A model generated the notes under the pieces. That model saw only the letters and a program-made list of their open reading frames with translations, did not search any database and was not told the origin of the DNA. From the NCBI GenBank assembly GCA_002914805.1, contig JXTB01000007.1, positions 1,557,499-1,621,498 on the forward strand: DNA of 64,000 nucleotides, written 5' to 3'. This document shows, in pieces, positions 47,214-57,256 of the stretch (position 1 is the stretch's first letter; every line of letters starts with the position of its first letter). This DNA comes from Parasponia andersonii (taxonomy: Eukaryota > Streptophyta > Magnoliopsida > Rosales > Cannabaceae). Both the position numbers and the translations under genes were made by a program.

Positions 47214-47430
47214 TCTAATATAAACTCTGGATCCTTTTTCTTTGGAATGACAATAATATGAGTTGAATTAAGAGGTCTTACCGATGAACCCTTGTTGAGT
47301 ACACTAATACAAACTCTACAGATACTACCACAAATTACACTCTAATGCTTCTGGTAGAAAATGACATAAAAACTATTAGGACTCAATGCATTAGTTCCCC
47401 CTATTTGGAAGAGAGCTTCTTTGGGATTAT
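47214..47430 (-). pseudogene. LINE RT, N-terminal piece
   Basis: Minus-strand reading gives PKEALFQIGGTNALSPNSFY, VIFYQKH and THIIVIPKKKDPEFILDY, matching the plant LINE RT opening (typically EIKxALFQMGPxKAPGPDGF ... LIPKxxxPExxxDYRPISL). One in-frame stop follows YQKH. Beyond about 47430 similarity stops, giving a 5'-truncated LINE. Confidence 0.8.
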
Positions 47431-47440
47431 CATAGAAATA

Positions 47441-48118
47441 GCATGTACTTTTTTACTTTTTAGAGAATGGAATGGTATAAAAAAAGAAAAAATAAATAAT
47501 TTTTATCCTTTTAGCCAAAAAAAAATTGCACCTTTTCATTGATATCAAATAAAGCCTTCTGTTTGTGTTTTTTTATCAAATTTTATCATATACACATATT
47601 CAATCAAAATTAAAGTTAAGAATTATTTCAAAAATGACTTTATTTATTAAAATTATCAATTGGCCTCCATATAAAGAGTTGGAAGACAACCATCTAGACA
47701 ACATCATAATAATAATAATAATAATGATTTATAATTTCCTAGAAATCTAACTGTGTCAACCTTCAAACACACAAAAAAATTTATTTTCTAAATTTTTTTT
47801 ACCAAATTTCATAAGTTAAAAATATTCACTTTCAATAATTTTAATTCCAAATTTGATTATATATCTACATCCATAGAGATTTGACAAAAAAGAAAAATAG
47901 ACATTTTATTTGATATTTAAATAAATATGGGTTTTTTAGGAGGGAAGAAAAAAAACAAAACATGGTAGGTTTATTTTCATATTATCTTTTTAGAGAATTA
48001 TGAATAAATTTTCTTAGTTTGGCAAAATATCTGAGTGATTCTACTATTTCTCAGAATAAAAAAATTATCTTTTAGCAAAAATCAATACAATTACACTTAT
48101 CCCTTTAATTCAATCAAA
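47441..48118. other. AT-rich flank, nothing recognised
   Basis: Upstream side of the LINE insertion. Contains (ATA)n near 47706-47724 and several A-runs. No gene or repeat family recognised. Confidence 0.45.
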
Positions 48119-48625
48119 TAGAGATATAAAGTATGTCGAGCTGTTCTAGCCTGACCCATATTCTCATTAAAGGATCCGATACAACCCACATGCCCAACCC
48201 ACGTTTATGCAAGCCCAAGTGGGTCATGTCTATACGAGCCACAATATAAGTCTAATTTTGTTGTTATTCTATGCTTTAAAATATCAAATATGAACTTAAA
48301 ACTTATTCATATTCTTTTAAAATTTAAATAAATTGAAAATAAACAAAAATAAGTAAATAAATAAAATTAAAAGCATACAAATGAAAATATTTAATTAAGA
48401 TTTTTGAAAATCTTAATTAAGAAATATATTTAAAATTATGAATAGAATGACTAAATGTGGACTTAATGTGGGCCGTTCGAAATATAGGCCAGGTCGAGTA
48501 GGGTCTATCAGCTTATGATTAATGCCTAACTCGACCCCTACTATATATAATGGGTTAGACTAGTACCATATTTTTCTTCAGAATATAGGCTTACCCAAAA
48601 AACGCAGCCCATATTGACATCTTCA
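48119..48625. mobile_element. hAT-type MITE, copy 1
   Basis: Ends TAGAGATATAAAG and TTGACATCTTCA are imperfect inverted repeats; flanks are CAATCAAA (48111-48118) and TAATCAAA (48626-48633), a 7-of-8 target duplication of the hAT length. 507 bp, no coding. The interior is alignable over most of its length with copy 2. TAGRGNTGTCAA-type ends next to GGGCC-type text are familiar from plant hAT-derived MITEs. Confidence 0.7.
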
Positions 48626-48729
48626 TAATCAAATTTAAAATATGAAAAGACAAAATCCTTTGTTTGTAACCAAACAAATATCACTTGTAAAAGCTTTTAT
48701 AAAAAAAAAATACTTGTAAGAGCAAATAG

Positions 48730-49267
48730 TAGAGATGTAAAGTGAGTTGGTCCAGCTCACATTTGATAAGCTCATACAAGCTTTGTACAAGGCTTAGGTC
48801 CGATATAGTCCACAGGTCTAGTCTACATTTTATGCCGGCTTAACTAGGTCGTGCTTATATAGGCCATAATGTGGGCCTAACTTTGTTGTTGTTCTATACT
48901 TTAAAACATCAAATATGGACTTAAAACTTATTCATATTCTTTTGAAATTTATGTAAATTGAAAATAAATAAAAGTAAGTAAATAAATAACATTAAAAGCA
49001 TATAATTAAAAATATTTAGTTATAATTTTTAAAATTTTTATTAAGAAATATATTTAAAATTATATATAGAATGACTAAATGTAGACCTAATGTGGGTAGA
49101 TAGAAATATGGGTCAAGTCAGGTGGATCCTATGCACTTGTGACTCAGGCCCAATCCAGCCTGTATTATATGTAATAGGTCAGCCTAGTCCCACATAATAT
49201 AGACCTAAGCCGGGCAAATACCGTGTTTTTTTTTTTAAATATAAGTCAGCCCACATTGACATCATTA
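48730..49267. mobile_element. hAT-type MITE, copy 2
   Basis: Ends TAGAGATGTAAAGTGAG and CACATTGACATCATTA (TAATGATGTCAATGTG inverted); flanks GCAAATAG (48722-48729) and GCAAATGG (49268-49275), again 7 of 8. 538 bp. Different target duplications show that the two copies inserted independently only ~105 bp apart, rather than by tandem duplication. Confidence 0.75.
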
Positions 49268-49394
49268 GCAAATGGTATTGTGTGGAAAGTAAAGAAAAAG
49301 GAATAAAGGAAGAAAAAAGGGTTTCAAACACTTTAATCGATAAAAACACATATAATTTCGAAAATATGGAAGTTAGTTTTTTTTTCTAATTTTC

Positions 49395-49626
49395 ATATGG
49401 TTTTTATTAGAAAAAAATTACTTTTTAAAAAAAATCTAGAAAAATACAATTTTTAAAGTGGCTACTAATTACCAGTTTCTGAAAACTAGTCACCAGTTAC
49501 CAATTATATACACTTGGTTACTAGTTGTCAATACTCAAAAACGGGTTACCGATTACTACCATTTTAAAAAATTATATTTTTCTAAATATTTTTTAAAAAC
49601 TGGTATTTTTCTAATCAAAACCATAT
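49395..49626. mobile_element. Foldback MITE-like element
   Basis: ATATGGTTTTTATTAGAAAA at 49395-49414 is mirrored by TTTCTAATCAAAACCATAT near 49608-49626; the inverted arms extend imperfectly for ~85-90 bp around a centre with several GGTTAC/GTAACC-like words. Family and target duplication not determined. Confidence 0.55.
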
Positions 49627-49926
49627 CTGATGTACAAAAAAATAGAACCCGACATAATTTTCTAATTTTTTTTCCCAAAAATATCTTATAAAGCCTATAT
49701 TTCATGAGAAAAAAAAGTTCAAAGAAGATATTATTTGTTTTTAAACGAGAAAATACCAATAATATACTCTATGTTTTAGCAAATACCAGTTTATTATATA
49801 TTTAAATTTTAATGTAATACGAATTGTATTTCCTTAGTTTACCAAATTAGGTCAAAATTATTCTTTATGACAAAGTTTTATTGACTTACGTCAAATTTTA
49901 TTTGAAAATAGTCAAGTACTCGTAGT
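49627..49926. other. AT-rich gap, nothing recognised
   Basis: No gene or repeat seen. Confidence 0.4.
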
Positions 49927-50128
49927 TTTTTTTTTTTTTAAAGTATGGCTTAACTAATGACCTCCACTTGTTATAAATTAAAGGAAAATACCTACTACTA
50001 CCCAATCCACACCCTACCCGATTAGGGATAATAGGTTTTTACGCCTACCCCTGGTGTGACTCGAACTTAAAACAAGGATCCTAGGTAGTGGGTACTCTTA
50101 CCACTTAAGCTAGTTAAATAAACAAATA
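49927..50128 (-). mobile_element. tRNA-derived SINE
   Basis: On the minus strand, an RNA polymerase III A box TAGCTTAAGTGG (plus 50101-50112) and, 35 bp on, a B box GTTCGAGTC (plus 50058-50066) have tRNA-like spacing. A tRNA-unrelated body follows and the T-run at 49927-49940 is the likely poly(A) tail. About 200 bp, the usual plant SINE size. The head is placed ~15 bp before the A box. The anticodon-arm region does not fold into a good tRNA, so it is not called a tRNA gene. Target duplication not identified. Confidence 0.65.
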
Positions 50129-50364
50129 ACCCATTTGACCTCAAACCAAGCAACTTACTTAAATGTCAAATACTTAATTTATTTTTGAAAAAAGGTAATT
50201 ATATACAATTCTTTTCTAAAAATAATTAAATAATTTCACAAAAAGAAAATGTTTGGTTGTAATTCGTAAAGCTAAAGAGATAATTAATACTATTTGATTA
50301 ATTATAACTAAAGGCATTAGTGTCATCTTACACAAGTGATAATTTTCACTCATTTTAACAAATT

Positions 50365-50423
50365 AAAAGGATATATTTTGTATTCTTTTTTAAAAAAAGT
50401 ATGGATACTAGTATTTTACTAAG
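50365..50423. repeat. Left part of a locally duplicated unit split by copy C
   Basis: TATGGATACTAGTATTTTACTAAG here recurs at 58088-58111 as GATGGATACTAGT... with the same flanks. Unit 1 runs 50365-50423 plus 57982-58042; unit 2 is 58048-58170. Confidence 0.7.
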
Positions 50424-51083
50424 TGTTGTGCGGTTTAAAAACCTATATATTGGTCAATGCCAAAAAGGAAAAAGTTGACTAAGTGGACGTGTCAGGTCGC
50501 ATGAGTAAGATTAAGTGCGACCTTCACCGCATAAGTTTGTACGACCTCCTCTGAACGAGTTAAGTGCGACCAGAATGAAAAGGAAACTAGACTAAGCTTC
50601 GTCAAACGGGTAACCTACAAAGAAAGAGAAACAAAAGTTTCTCTTTAAAGATCGACCAGTCATCTCATTTAAGTTATTACCCAGTTATATTGTTACTCAA
50701 ATTATATTTTCTGATTATATAGTTACCCATTCTCACAATTAGAAAACATTGAGCTATCCTCATCTATATAAAGGGAGTTCAATGCAGTTGTAAGGGATCT
50801 TTGATCTTTTAGATCTTTTGGGAATTTTTTAGACTCTTACTTCTTCTTTCCAGACAACACACTGTAATTTTGAGCTCTTGGAATTCCATCTTTGAAACTT
50901 AACAAAACTCTTGTAATTCTCCAGAAAATAGTAAAAAACAGTGGACGTAGGCTCATCTTTTTTGGGGCCAAACCACTATAAAATTCTTCTCTCTTTATTT
51001 ACTTTGATTGATTAACCCTTTTCATACACAAGCCACATCTTGCAAATTTTCCAAATTTATTGATCACAAAACCTCTGTCAACA
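50424..51083 (+). repeat. 5' LTR of copy C
   Basis: TGTTGTGCGG...CTCTGTCAACA, 660 bp, followed by ATTGGCGCTAGAAGGAGGG at the primer-binding position (51084-51102). Contains repeated AAGTGCGACC / GAGTTAAGTGCGACC words between about 50510 and 50575. Confidence 0.85.
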
Positions 51084-51144
51084 ATTGGCGCTAGAAGGAG
51101 GGCTATTCCAGCAGAAAAAAATTGTCAATTCCGCTTCTTTCAAC

Positions 51145-52180
51145 AATGGCAAACATCAGAAACACTGGAACTAGCCAAAATCATCCCCAAAGCACTACTG
51201 CTGCGCAAGTAGATCCTGCTCAGAATCAACCTGCCGTAGCCGCACTAGAAAATATTTGTCCAAAGATAGGATTGCATGGAGGCGGCACTGATGAACCTTC
51301 AGCAAATCACTAGTCAAATTAATGACTCTCTACGATGACTTGCTGAGAGACAGATGGTGACTCTACCGCTGCACAAACGTCCCAGAGAACGTCCTGCTCA
51401 ATAACCTGGGAGAGGAATTCAAATCATGGAGACAGGGAACCGCAACCAACCTAAAACCCGGCAGGAGCATCATAGAGATTGCATCTCCAAGGGAAAAGGC
51501 AAGGTCGCAGACTTGCCTCTGGAATCTGGTACTGAAAGTTCGAGCACTGATCATGATCATGGACAACCTTCCTGGAGAGCAACCATCAATCGTGATTATC
51601 TAGAAAATGAGCAAAAACGTCAATCGAGGAGTGTCTTTGAAAGGATCAGTAAGGAATCTCGACAAAATCCTACAGACCTGAGACAACATCTGGATTAGTG
51701 ACGTAGTCATGAGCGATCCACATCGCATCACAACGACCAAAGTCAATCTCGTCGCACTATTTCATTGGAATCCCTAAGGTCACAGCAAACCCTACCTAAC
51801 CAACCTACCTTATATTGTGACAATGATCAGAGGCCATTCCTACCACCAGTAGGAGAGAATGTTCTCCCTCTGAACGTCGATGTTTATAATCTGAGGATTG
51901 TATTAGATGCACTTGCTGGTTGGGATGATGAGCTCGCTGATGGGTATCGTCAATCGCCATTCAGCGAGGAGGTTCGATCTGCCATCTTACCTGCTGGATT
52001 TAAACTTCCCACCATAAACACTTTTGATGGGAAAACTGATCCATAGGATCATATGGATCATTTCAGTGACCTAATAGAACTTCATCGTGTTGATGATCTC
52101 GCACGTTGTAGATGCTTTACTGTAACTCTCACAGGAGCGGCGAAGAAGTGGTTCCGAGGACTCAAGTCTGGTTATACTTC
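51145..52180 (+). pseudogene. gag remnant of copy C
   Basis: Starts near MANIRNTGTSQNHPQSTT (ATG at 51146) and matches the first part of gag in copy B, with Arg/Ser-rich text and the NTFDGKTDP block near 52015. Only the front part of the gene is represented. Fossil. Confidence 0.7.
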
Positions 52181-52199
52181 ATTCATCGTGGATAGATCC

Positions 52200-53430
52200 T
52201 ATAATGAAATATATACAAAATGATGATCTCCCCGAAAACAAAGACAACGCAAAGCGACTTCGAATGAAAGTAGCTTGCTATGTTATCTATGACGAGAAGC
52301 TTTATCGAAGAAGTTTTAGTGCGCCGTTATTGTTATGTGTCGATGAAGAGAAAGCAGACTACATTATGAGGGAAATTCACGAAGGAATATGTGGAAATCA
52401 TTCCAGGGGGTAGGCACTTGCGAAGAAGGTTCTAAGACAAGGGTATTTTTGGCTGACCATGAAGAAGGATACAATGGAATTTACTAGGAGGTGTGACAAA
52501 TGCCAACGATTTGTAACTATTCCTAGAATACCACCTGTTCCTAACACTCCAATGACCAGTCCATAGCCATTTGCAGTATGGGGAATTGATATTATCGGAA
52601 TACTTCCATTGGCGTGAGGTGGATTGAAGTATGCAGTGGTCGCAGTCGATTATTTCACCAAGTGGACAGAAGCTGAAGCCTTGAGTACCATTTTCACAAA
52701 AAAAATGATAGATTTTGTTTACAAATCAATAATCTGCCGTTATGGTATACCACATACCATAATTTCTGATAATGGGAAACAATTTGACAGCGATGAGTTT
52801 CGTAACTTCTGTGACAACTTAGGCATCAAGAAGAATTTCTCCACTATTGTTCATCCACAAGCCAATGGACAGTTCGAAGTGATAAATAAAATACTTAAAC
52901 ACAATATAAAGACGAAGTTGGAAGAGCATAAAGGAGCTTGGCCAGAAGTACTCCCTGAAGTTTTATAGGCTTATCACACCACTCAACGAACCACTACCGG
53001 AGAAAGTCCATTCTCTTTAGCTTACGGATATGAAGCAATGGTTCCGGATGAAATTGGTGCGAACTCTCTATGACGATCAACCTATGAGCAAGATCGCAAC
53101 AAAACACTAATGAGGATTGAGCTCATTCTTTTAGAAGAAAGGCGCGAGCAGTCTCAGCTTCGAATCGCATCATATCAACAGTGCATTGCTCGATATTATA
53201 ACTCTAAAGTCAGAAGAAGAGGATTTGAAGTTGGTGACCTTGTTCTTTGGCAAAACCTATCAAATAATAAAGAACACGGTGCTAGTGTATTTGGACCCTC
53301 TTGGGAAGGACCATATGTTATTGATGTCGTCATTCGACCTGGGATATATAAGTTAACTCGCACTGGCGGATAAAAGATCGAGCATGCTTGGAATGCAGAA
53401 CAACTTTGTTGCTATTATCAGTAAATTTTC
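52200..53430 (+). pseudogene. Integrase remnant of copy C
   Basis: LYRRSFSAPLLLCVDEEK, REIHEGICGNH, DYFTKWTEAEALSTI, YGIPHTIISDNGKQFDSDEF and HPQANGQFEVINKI show the zinc-binding and D,D,E core parts, then GASVFGPSWEGPYVID at the C-terminal end. Close match to 16270-17480 of copy B. Fossil. Confidence 0.8.
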
Positions 53431-53522
53431 ATATCTTTTCAATAACTTGGGGGCCATCTTGTATTCGTCATTCATAGGACATCTTGTATTCATCATTCGT
53501 CAATAAAGATATCTACTTGAAT

Positions 53523-53578
53523 TCGTTATTCGTTGTTCGTCACTCGTTATTCGTCATTCGTTATTCGACATTCATCGC
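53523..53578 (+). repeat. 7-bp tandem repeat (TCGTTAT type), eight units
   Basis: Units TCGTTAT, TCGTTGT, TCGTCAC, TCGTTAT, TCGTCAT, TCGTTAT, TCGACAT, TCATCGC in a row, just after the integrase. Copy B has only a few such units at the same place (near 17530), so this is a local expansion. Confidence 0.75.
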
Positions 53579-53579
53579 A

Positions 53580-54250
53580 GTAATCAATAAGGATGTCTTC
53601 TCTTCGATTATTCAATTTGGTTCACCTTTTATAGTTTTATGGCAGTCTCCGAACACCAAAAAACTCGGGGGGCAGTGAGATCAGAATATTATCTCCTACT
53701 CACTTCCTAAGGGACTATGCAAAATGTCCATTTAGAGGAGTTGGAATGTTAGATCGCTAAAAATCCTAAAAATCTAAAATTTCTTAAAATCTTAGGATTT
53801 TCTCCTCGCTTCATGCCTTAGCATGTCGTATTACGCAATTTCCCTCCTCGAACAACAAAGTAACTAAGCAAAACGTTCATTGTTCGATGTGATATATTGC
53901 TATATTTACATTTTGCCATAGAACTTTTGAAAAACAGTATTGAGTTTGCGTCACTCATACTTGCTGTTTTCTTAAGCGACCTAACCTTTCCTAACACAAC
54001 CATTTTAAGTATGTTGGATTCAAATCGCAATAGCGTACCGATCAGTCACCTAGTGATTGACTACTTGGTTAAATTAATTATCTTCTATATTACCTACGTA
54101 GTGTTTTGATTATTTTGCAGGAATAAATATCTGACAGGAAAGCATTCATTAAAAAAAAGCTCGCACCTGTATGCAAGTAAAGAAATACAAATAAGAAGGG
54201 GACCAAGCCCATATTGTTCTGAAGTTAAAAAATAAAAGAATACAAAATTT
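53580..54250 (+). other. Spacer between integrase and the antisense gene in copy C
   Basis: Non-coding; parallels 17560-18238 of copy B with long stretches of similarity. Convergent 3' end region of the sense and antisense genes by position. Confidence 0.5.
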
Positions 54251-54723
54251 TTATGCAGACGTGCTCGCTCCACCATCTCCAGTTTTGGTAGCTTCCACTT
54301 CCCTCCAACTCCGGACAAGCTCGACCACGTCTTCGTTAAGAATGGAAAAGTCGAAGTCCGGATGTTCACAGAAGATGTTATATATAATTGTCGACGAGGC
54401 GATGTCACTGGCTTTTTCTTCGAGCTCCTTGACTTCAGTAGCCTTGAACTCTTCAATAGTCTTGTGAGCTGCCTCTGTTGTCACCTTCTTCATGCAATCC
54501 GGATGCTCGGAGATAGTCTTTTCAAGCTCTTTAATTTTCTCCTCGAGCTTCTCCTTTTCAAACTTCTCCTTGGCCAGACTTTCAAGCAGCTGCTGCCTCT
54601 CTAAGTCAAAGGCTTTTCTCTCCTCTCCGAGTCCTCGAATGCTTGGGTTATCTCTTCGACTTTTTCGGCCTTTTCCAAATACTCAAGGATTGGGTCATGC
54701 ATCAGGACAGTAGCTGCAGCAGT

Positions 54724-54788
54724 CTGAAAATATAACACATCAATACCAAGAAAAAATATGTTGAAGAGGGAAAATAAAAGATGCTTAC
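54724..54788 (-). other. Putative 65-bp intron in antisense gene, copy C
   Basis: Minus strand GTAAGCATCTTTTATTTTCC ... GTTATATTTTCAG. The GTAAGCATC donor is also present in copy B (18791). T-rich interior as in plant introns. Confidence 0.6.
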
Positions 54789-55191
54789 ATTTGCTAGCAT
54801 CTTCATCGCAGAACTGAAGGCAACCTTAGCTGATCGTCGTTTCATCATCGCCTAGCCATCTTCAGAAGTGAAATGATCAATGAAGGTTGTACTCATACCA
54901 GCCTTTTCCTACAGTTGGTTAAGGAGTGCAAAAAGCTCCTCGTCTTTATCAACCTGGTTCGGTTCCGAAGAAGTGGTAGTCTCCTTGGATGGATCAGGAT
55001 GGCTCGCAGTTTGGGCTGAGGAGGAGGCGAGCTTATCGGGATATCCTCAGAGGCGACTTTTTGTTTCTTGGAAGTGTCGACCTTCTTTTTCCCTTTTGAT
55101 ATCGATGGAGGTGTGCTCTCTAGTGTCTTGGACTTTGCCATTAACCCCAGAGTGGAAGGCGGTGCTCGTAGTCCGCGACTGATAACTATTT

Positions 55192-55265
55192 CTATACAAA
55201 TATGTGAGTCAGCATGTGAGGTGACATAATACGATGATGAGGAAAAAGAAAGAAAAAATAATTAC
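55192..55265 (-). other. Putative 74-bp intron in antisense gene, copy C
   Basis: Minus strand AAG|GTAATTATTTTTTC ... ATATTTGTATAG. The donor is at the same place in copy B (AAG|GTAATTTTTC, 19270). Confidence 0.55.
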
Positions 55266-55594
55266 CTTCTTACTGTTGAGAAACTGGTAGTGATGCGGCT
55301 TCTGGAGATAATGGTTCCAAGGTTGTAGGGGTGGCAGGTGCTTTTCACTTCCTAGGTTTAGAAGAGAGGCACTCTTTTCCTTCTGCTTCCTCGGCTTCTT
55401 CTTTTTCGAGCTCGAGGGTCTGGTCGAACGGACAGTGGAATCCAGGAAAGCAGCTCCCCTTGGAAGCAGACCGCAAGTGACTAAGTTTTTGGACGTCTTA
55501 AGCTTCTTCCAATCTAATTCTTCAATCGGAAGGTCGTTTATTTTGTACACCCTTGCGAGCTATTCTCTGGAGAGTCCAGGTCATTCCCTATTAT

Positions 55595-55666
55595 CTACGA
55601 TGACATATGAGTGCAATCAGAATAATATACTTATAAAGAGAAGGCAATAAGCTGAAAGTTACCTAC
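55595..55666 (-). other. Putative 72-bp intron in antisense gene, copy C
   Basis: Minus strand GTAGGTAACTTTCAGC ... CATCGTAG; same length and position as 19598-19669 in copy B. Confidence 0.6.
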
Positions 55667-56260
55667 CAGGGTTCTGAAAGAAGCCGTTATCCATGTAGTC
55701 AAAGTGGAAAAATAGATTATCCATTTTCCCATGTTGTTGCGAACCCCGTAGATAGTTTTTATTGCTTGGTTCGACCACTTGCTCGCATAAAAGAAGCCAA
55801 AGTCTGATAGGTTTGATTTCACATGGTAGAACTAAGCGAACTCTTCAGGAGTGGGGGTCTCTAAGCCTAGTTTATGGTATAGTATGTACAGACCTACTAT
55901 GTATCTATAAGTGTTTGCAGTTATTTGAAAAGAGACGACTCCAAAATAATCGACGATTGATTTTATATAAGGATGAAGTAGGAGATGGATACTGCATCTA
56001 AGAACTGCTTCCAAGAATAAGGCAATTCCGCGAGGAGATGTGTGTGGTCGATTGAACTCTGTGAGAAGGCGTAGAGGGACATCGATTTTATAGTTGCAAA
56101 CGATTTTTCTTAACTTGTTTGTTGAACAGCTCGTCTTTACATTGGTACATGACCAATCTCTCTCTACATATTGATAAACCGTTGCGAACACAGGGGCATC
56201 TCTGATATGCCGAGGCCATTGGTCTTGAGGAAAGACGCCTATGCAAGGACTACTTTTGGG

Positions 56261-57256
56261 GTTTGGGGTCTCATCCTAGGATTGCATCAACAAGCTGCTC
56301 ATCGAATTTTTTCTAATCGATCTACGGATTCATAAAATTGTTCAAGAAGTTCTTCGATAATTGTCACTCGACTGATTATGGTTTTCAAAAAAAATATAAA
56401 TATAAATAAGGTTTCAGAACCTAAAAACTCTTTTACCAGTTCGTCTCTGTCAGTCATCTAAAAGATAGTATTCTATAAACTAACGAAGAGGATCTGAAAA
56501 ATTCCCATTTCAGTCCATCTGAGTGTGGGACGGGTTTTTATTCAGGATATTTAGGCTCTACAATTGGTTTCAATTTCTAGAAATAAAATCTGTAAATGAG
56601 TTTTCTGGAAAGACAGAACAATAAGGGAGAGAGGATATATACTAACCTTTCTTCGAAGACAGAGGGATCGAGATGTAGTCTGAAGGATTGCGGTGATAAC
56701 TTCATCGGAGAAGAGGCTGAAAGTTGTACGAGCTGAAGAACAAGACGACGCCGAAAGGATTGCTTTGTGAATGCTTCGGGTTTCGAGAGAGAGAAACAGC
56801 TTATGATAGAGTTTTTGTTTTTGAAGAGAAGGCGGATTAGTTTTCGATATATATGTCTCAAGCATCGTCAAATCACAGCCATAGATCAAGATATTTAATT
56901 TTCAGATCCAAAGGTCGAAGTTCATACGGGATTTAATTTTCTGAAATTAAATCGGTATCTTTTCAAAATTTGAAACGATTCGATTTAAGACAACAGCTGG
57001 CTTCATCACTATCATTGTGTCTGCTCAAAAAAAACAGAAAAGTCTCCTCAAATTTTGTTATTCTTCTTAGAAAAGGTGACACGTGATTTCGTCTATTAGA
57101 AAAAGATGTGCGTGTTATTGAAAATGTGAGATTTGAGATCTGGCGACTCTTCAAAGATCTCAGGTCTAGGTCATGACATCGCATTTTTTAAGGTCGCACA
57201 TATAGTAGAAGGAAGCTCCATTTTGTCCTAAAGAACTAATGGAGCTAGAGGGCAAT
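56261..57256 (-). promoter_or_regulatory. Upstream region of the antisense gene and polypurine tract, copy C
   Basis: No coding seen. On the minus strand CACGTG (57080-57085) lies ~230 bp upstream of an ATATATAT box (56847-56854), as in copy B. The sense-strand polypurine tract GGAGCTAGAGGGCAAT is at 57241-57256. Confidence 0.4.

Larger units (their letters stand above)
22300..47440 (-). mobile_element. Plant L1-type LINE (5'-truncated), split by nested insertions
   Basis: Three pieces on the minus strand fit one LINE ORF2: 47430-47214 (RT start), 26741-26139 (RT core) and 24563-22313 (RT end, zf-RVT, RNase H). The T-run at 22300-22312 may be the poly(A) tail. The join between the first two pieces falls inside the RT motif that normally reads DYRPISLCN: the upstream piece ends ...EFILDY and the downstream piece begins CRPISLCN. 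That proves the ~20.5 kb between them came later. The copy is 5'-truncated and has several frameshifts and stops (for example after KALTNTLFNF near 26650). No clear target duplication found. Confidence 0.75.
54251..56260 (-). pseudogene. Antisense gene of Tat-type element (copy C)
   Basis: Best preserved middle of the three copies. The exon-like stretch 55832-56191 reads a Transposase_28-like domain (LTEFNRPHTSPRGIALFLEA, LLLHPYIKSIVDYFGV, TYRYIVGLYILYHKLG), a domain long annotated as a 'putative gypsy-type transposon' protein. It is followed by a Lys/Arg-rich stretch, a coiled coil and the C-terminal SDIASSTIIYNIF..HPDFDF block ending at the stop 54251. Three short GT-AG gaps (55595-55666, 55192-55265, 54724-54788) divide it. 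The N-terminal exon of copy B has no clear counterpart. Function unknown. Confidence 0.65.

Noticed and set aside
50101-50112. tRNA gene
   Set aside because: A and B boxes are present but the sequence does not offer a proper acceptor or anticodon arm, and it has a SINE-like body and A tail.
54261-54604. Plus-strand frames at 54261-54467 and 54362-54604, and the similar one at 5105-5311
   Set aside because: They are the complementary-strand reading of the antisense gene; the minus-strand reading has the conserved protein pattern.
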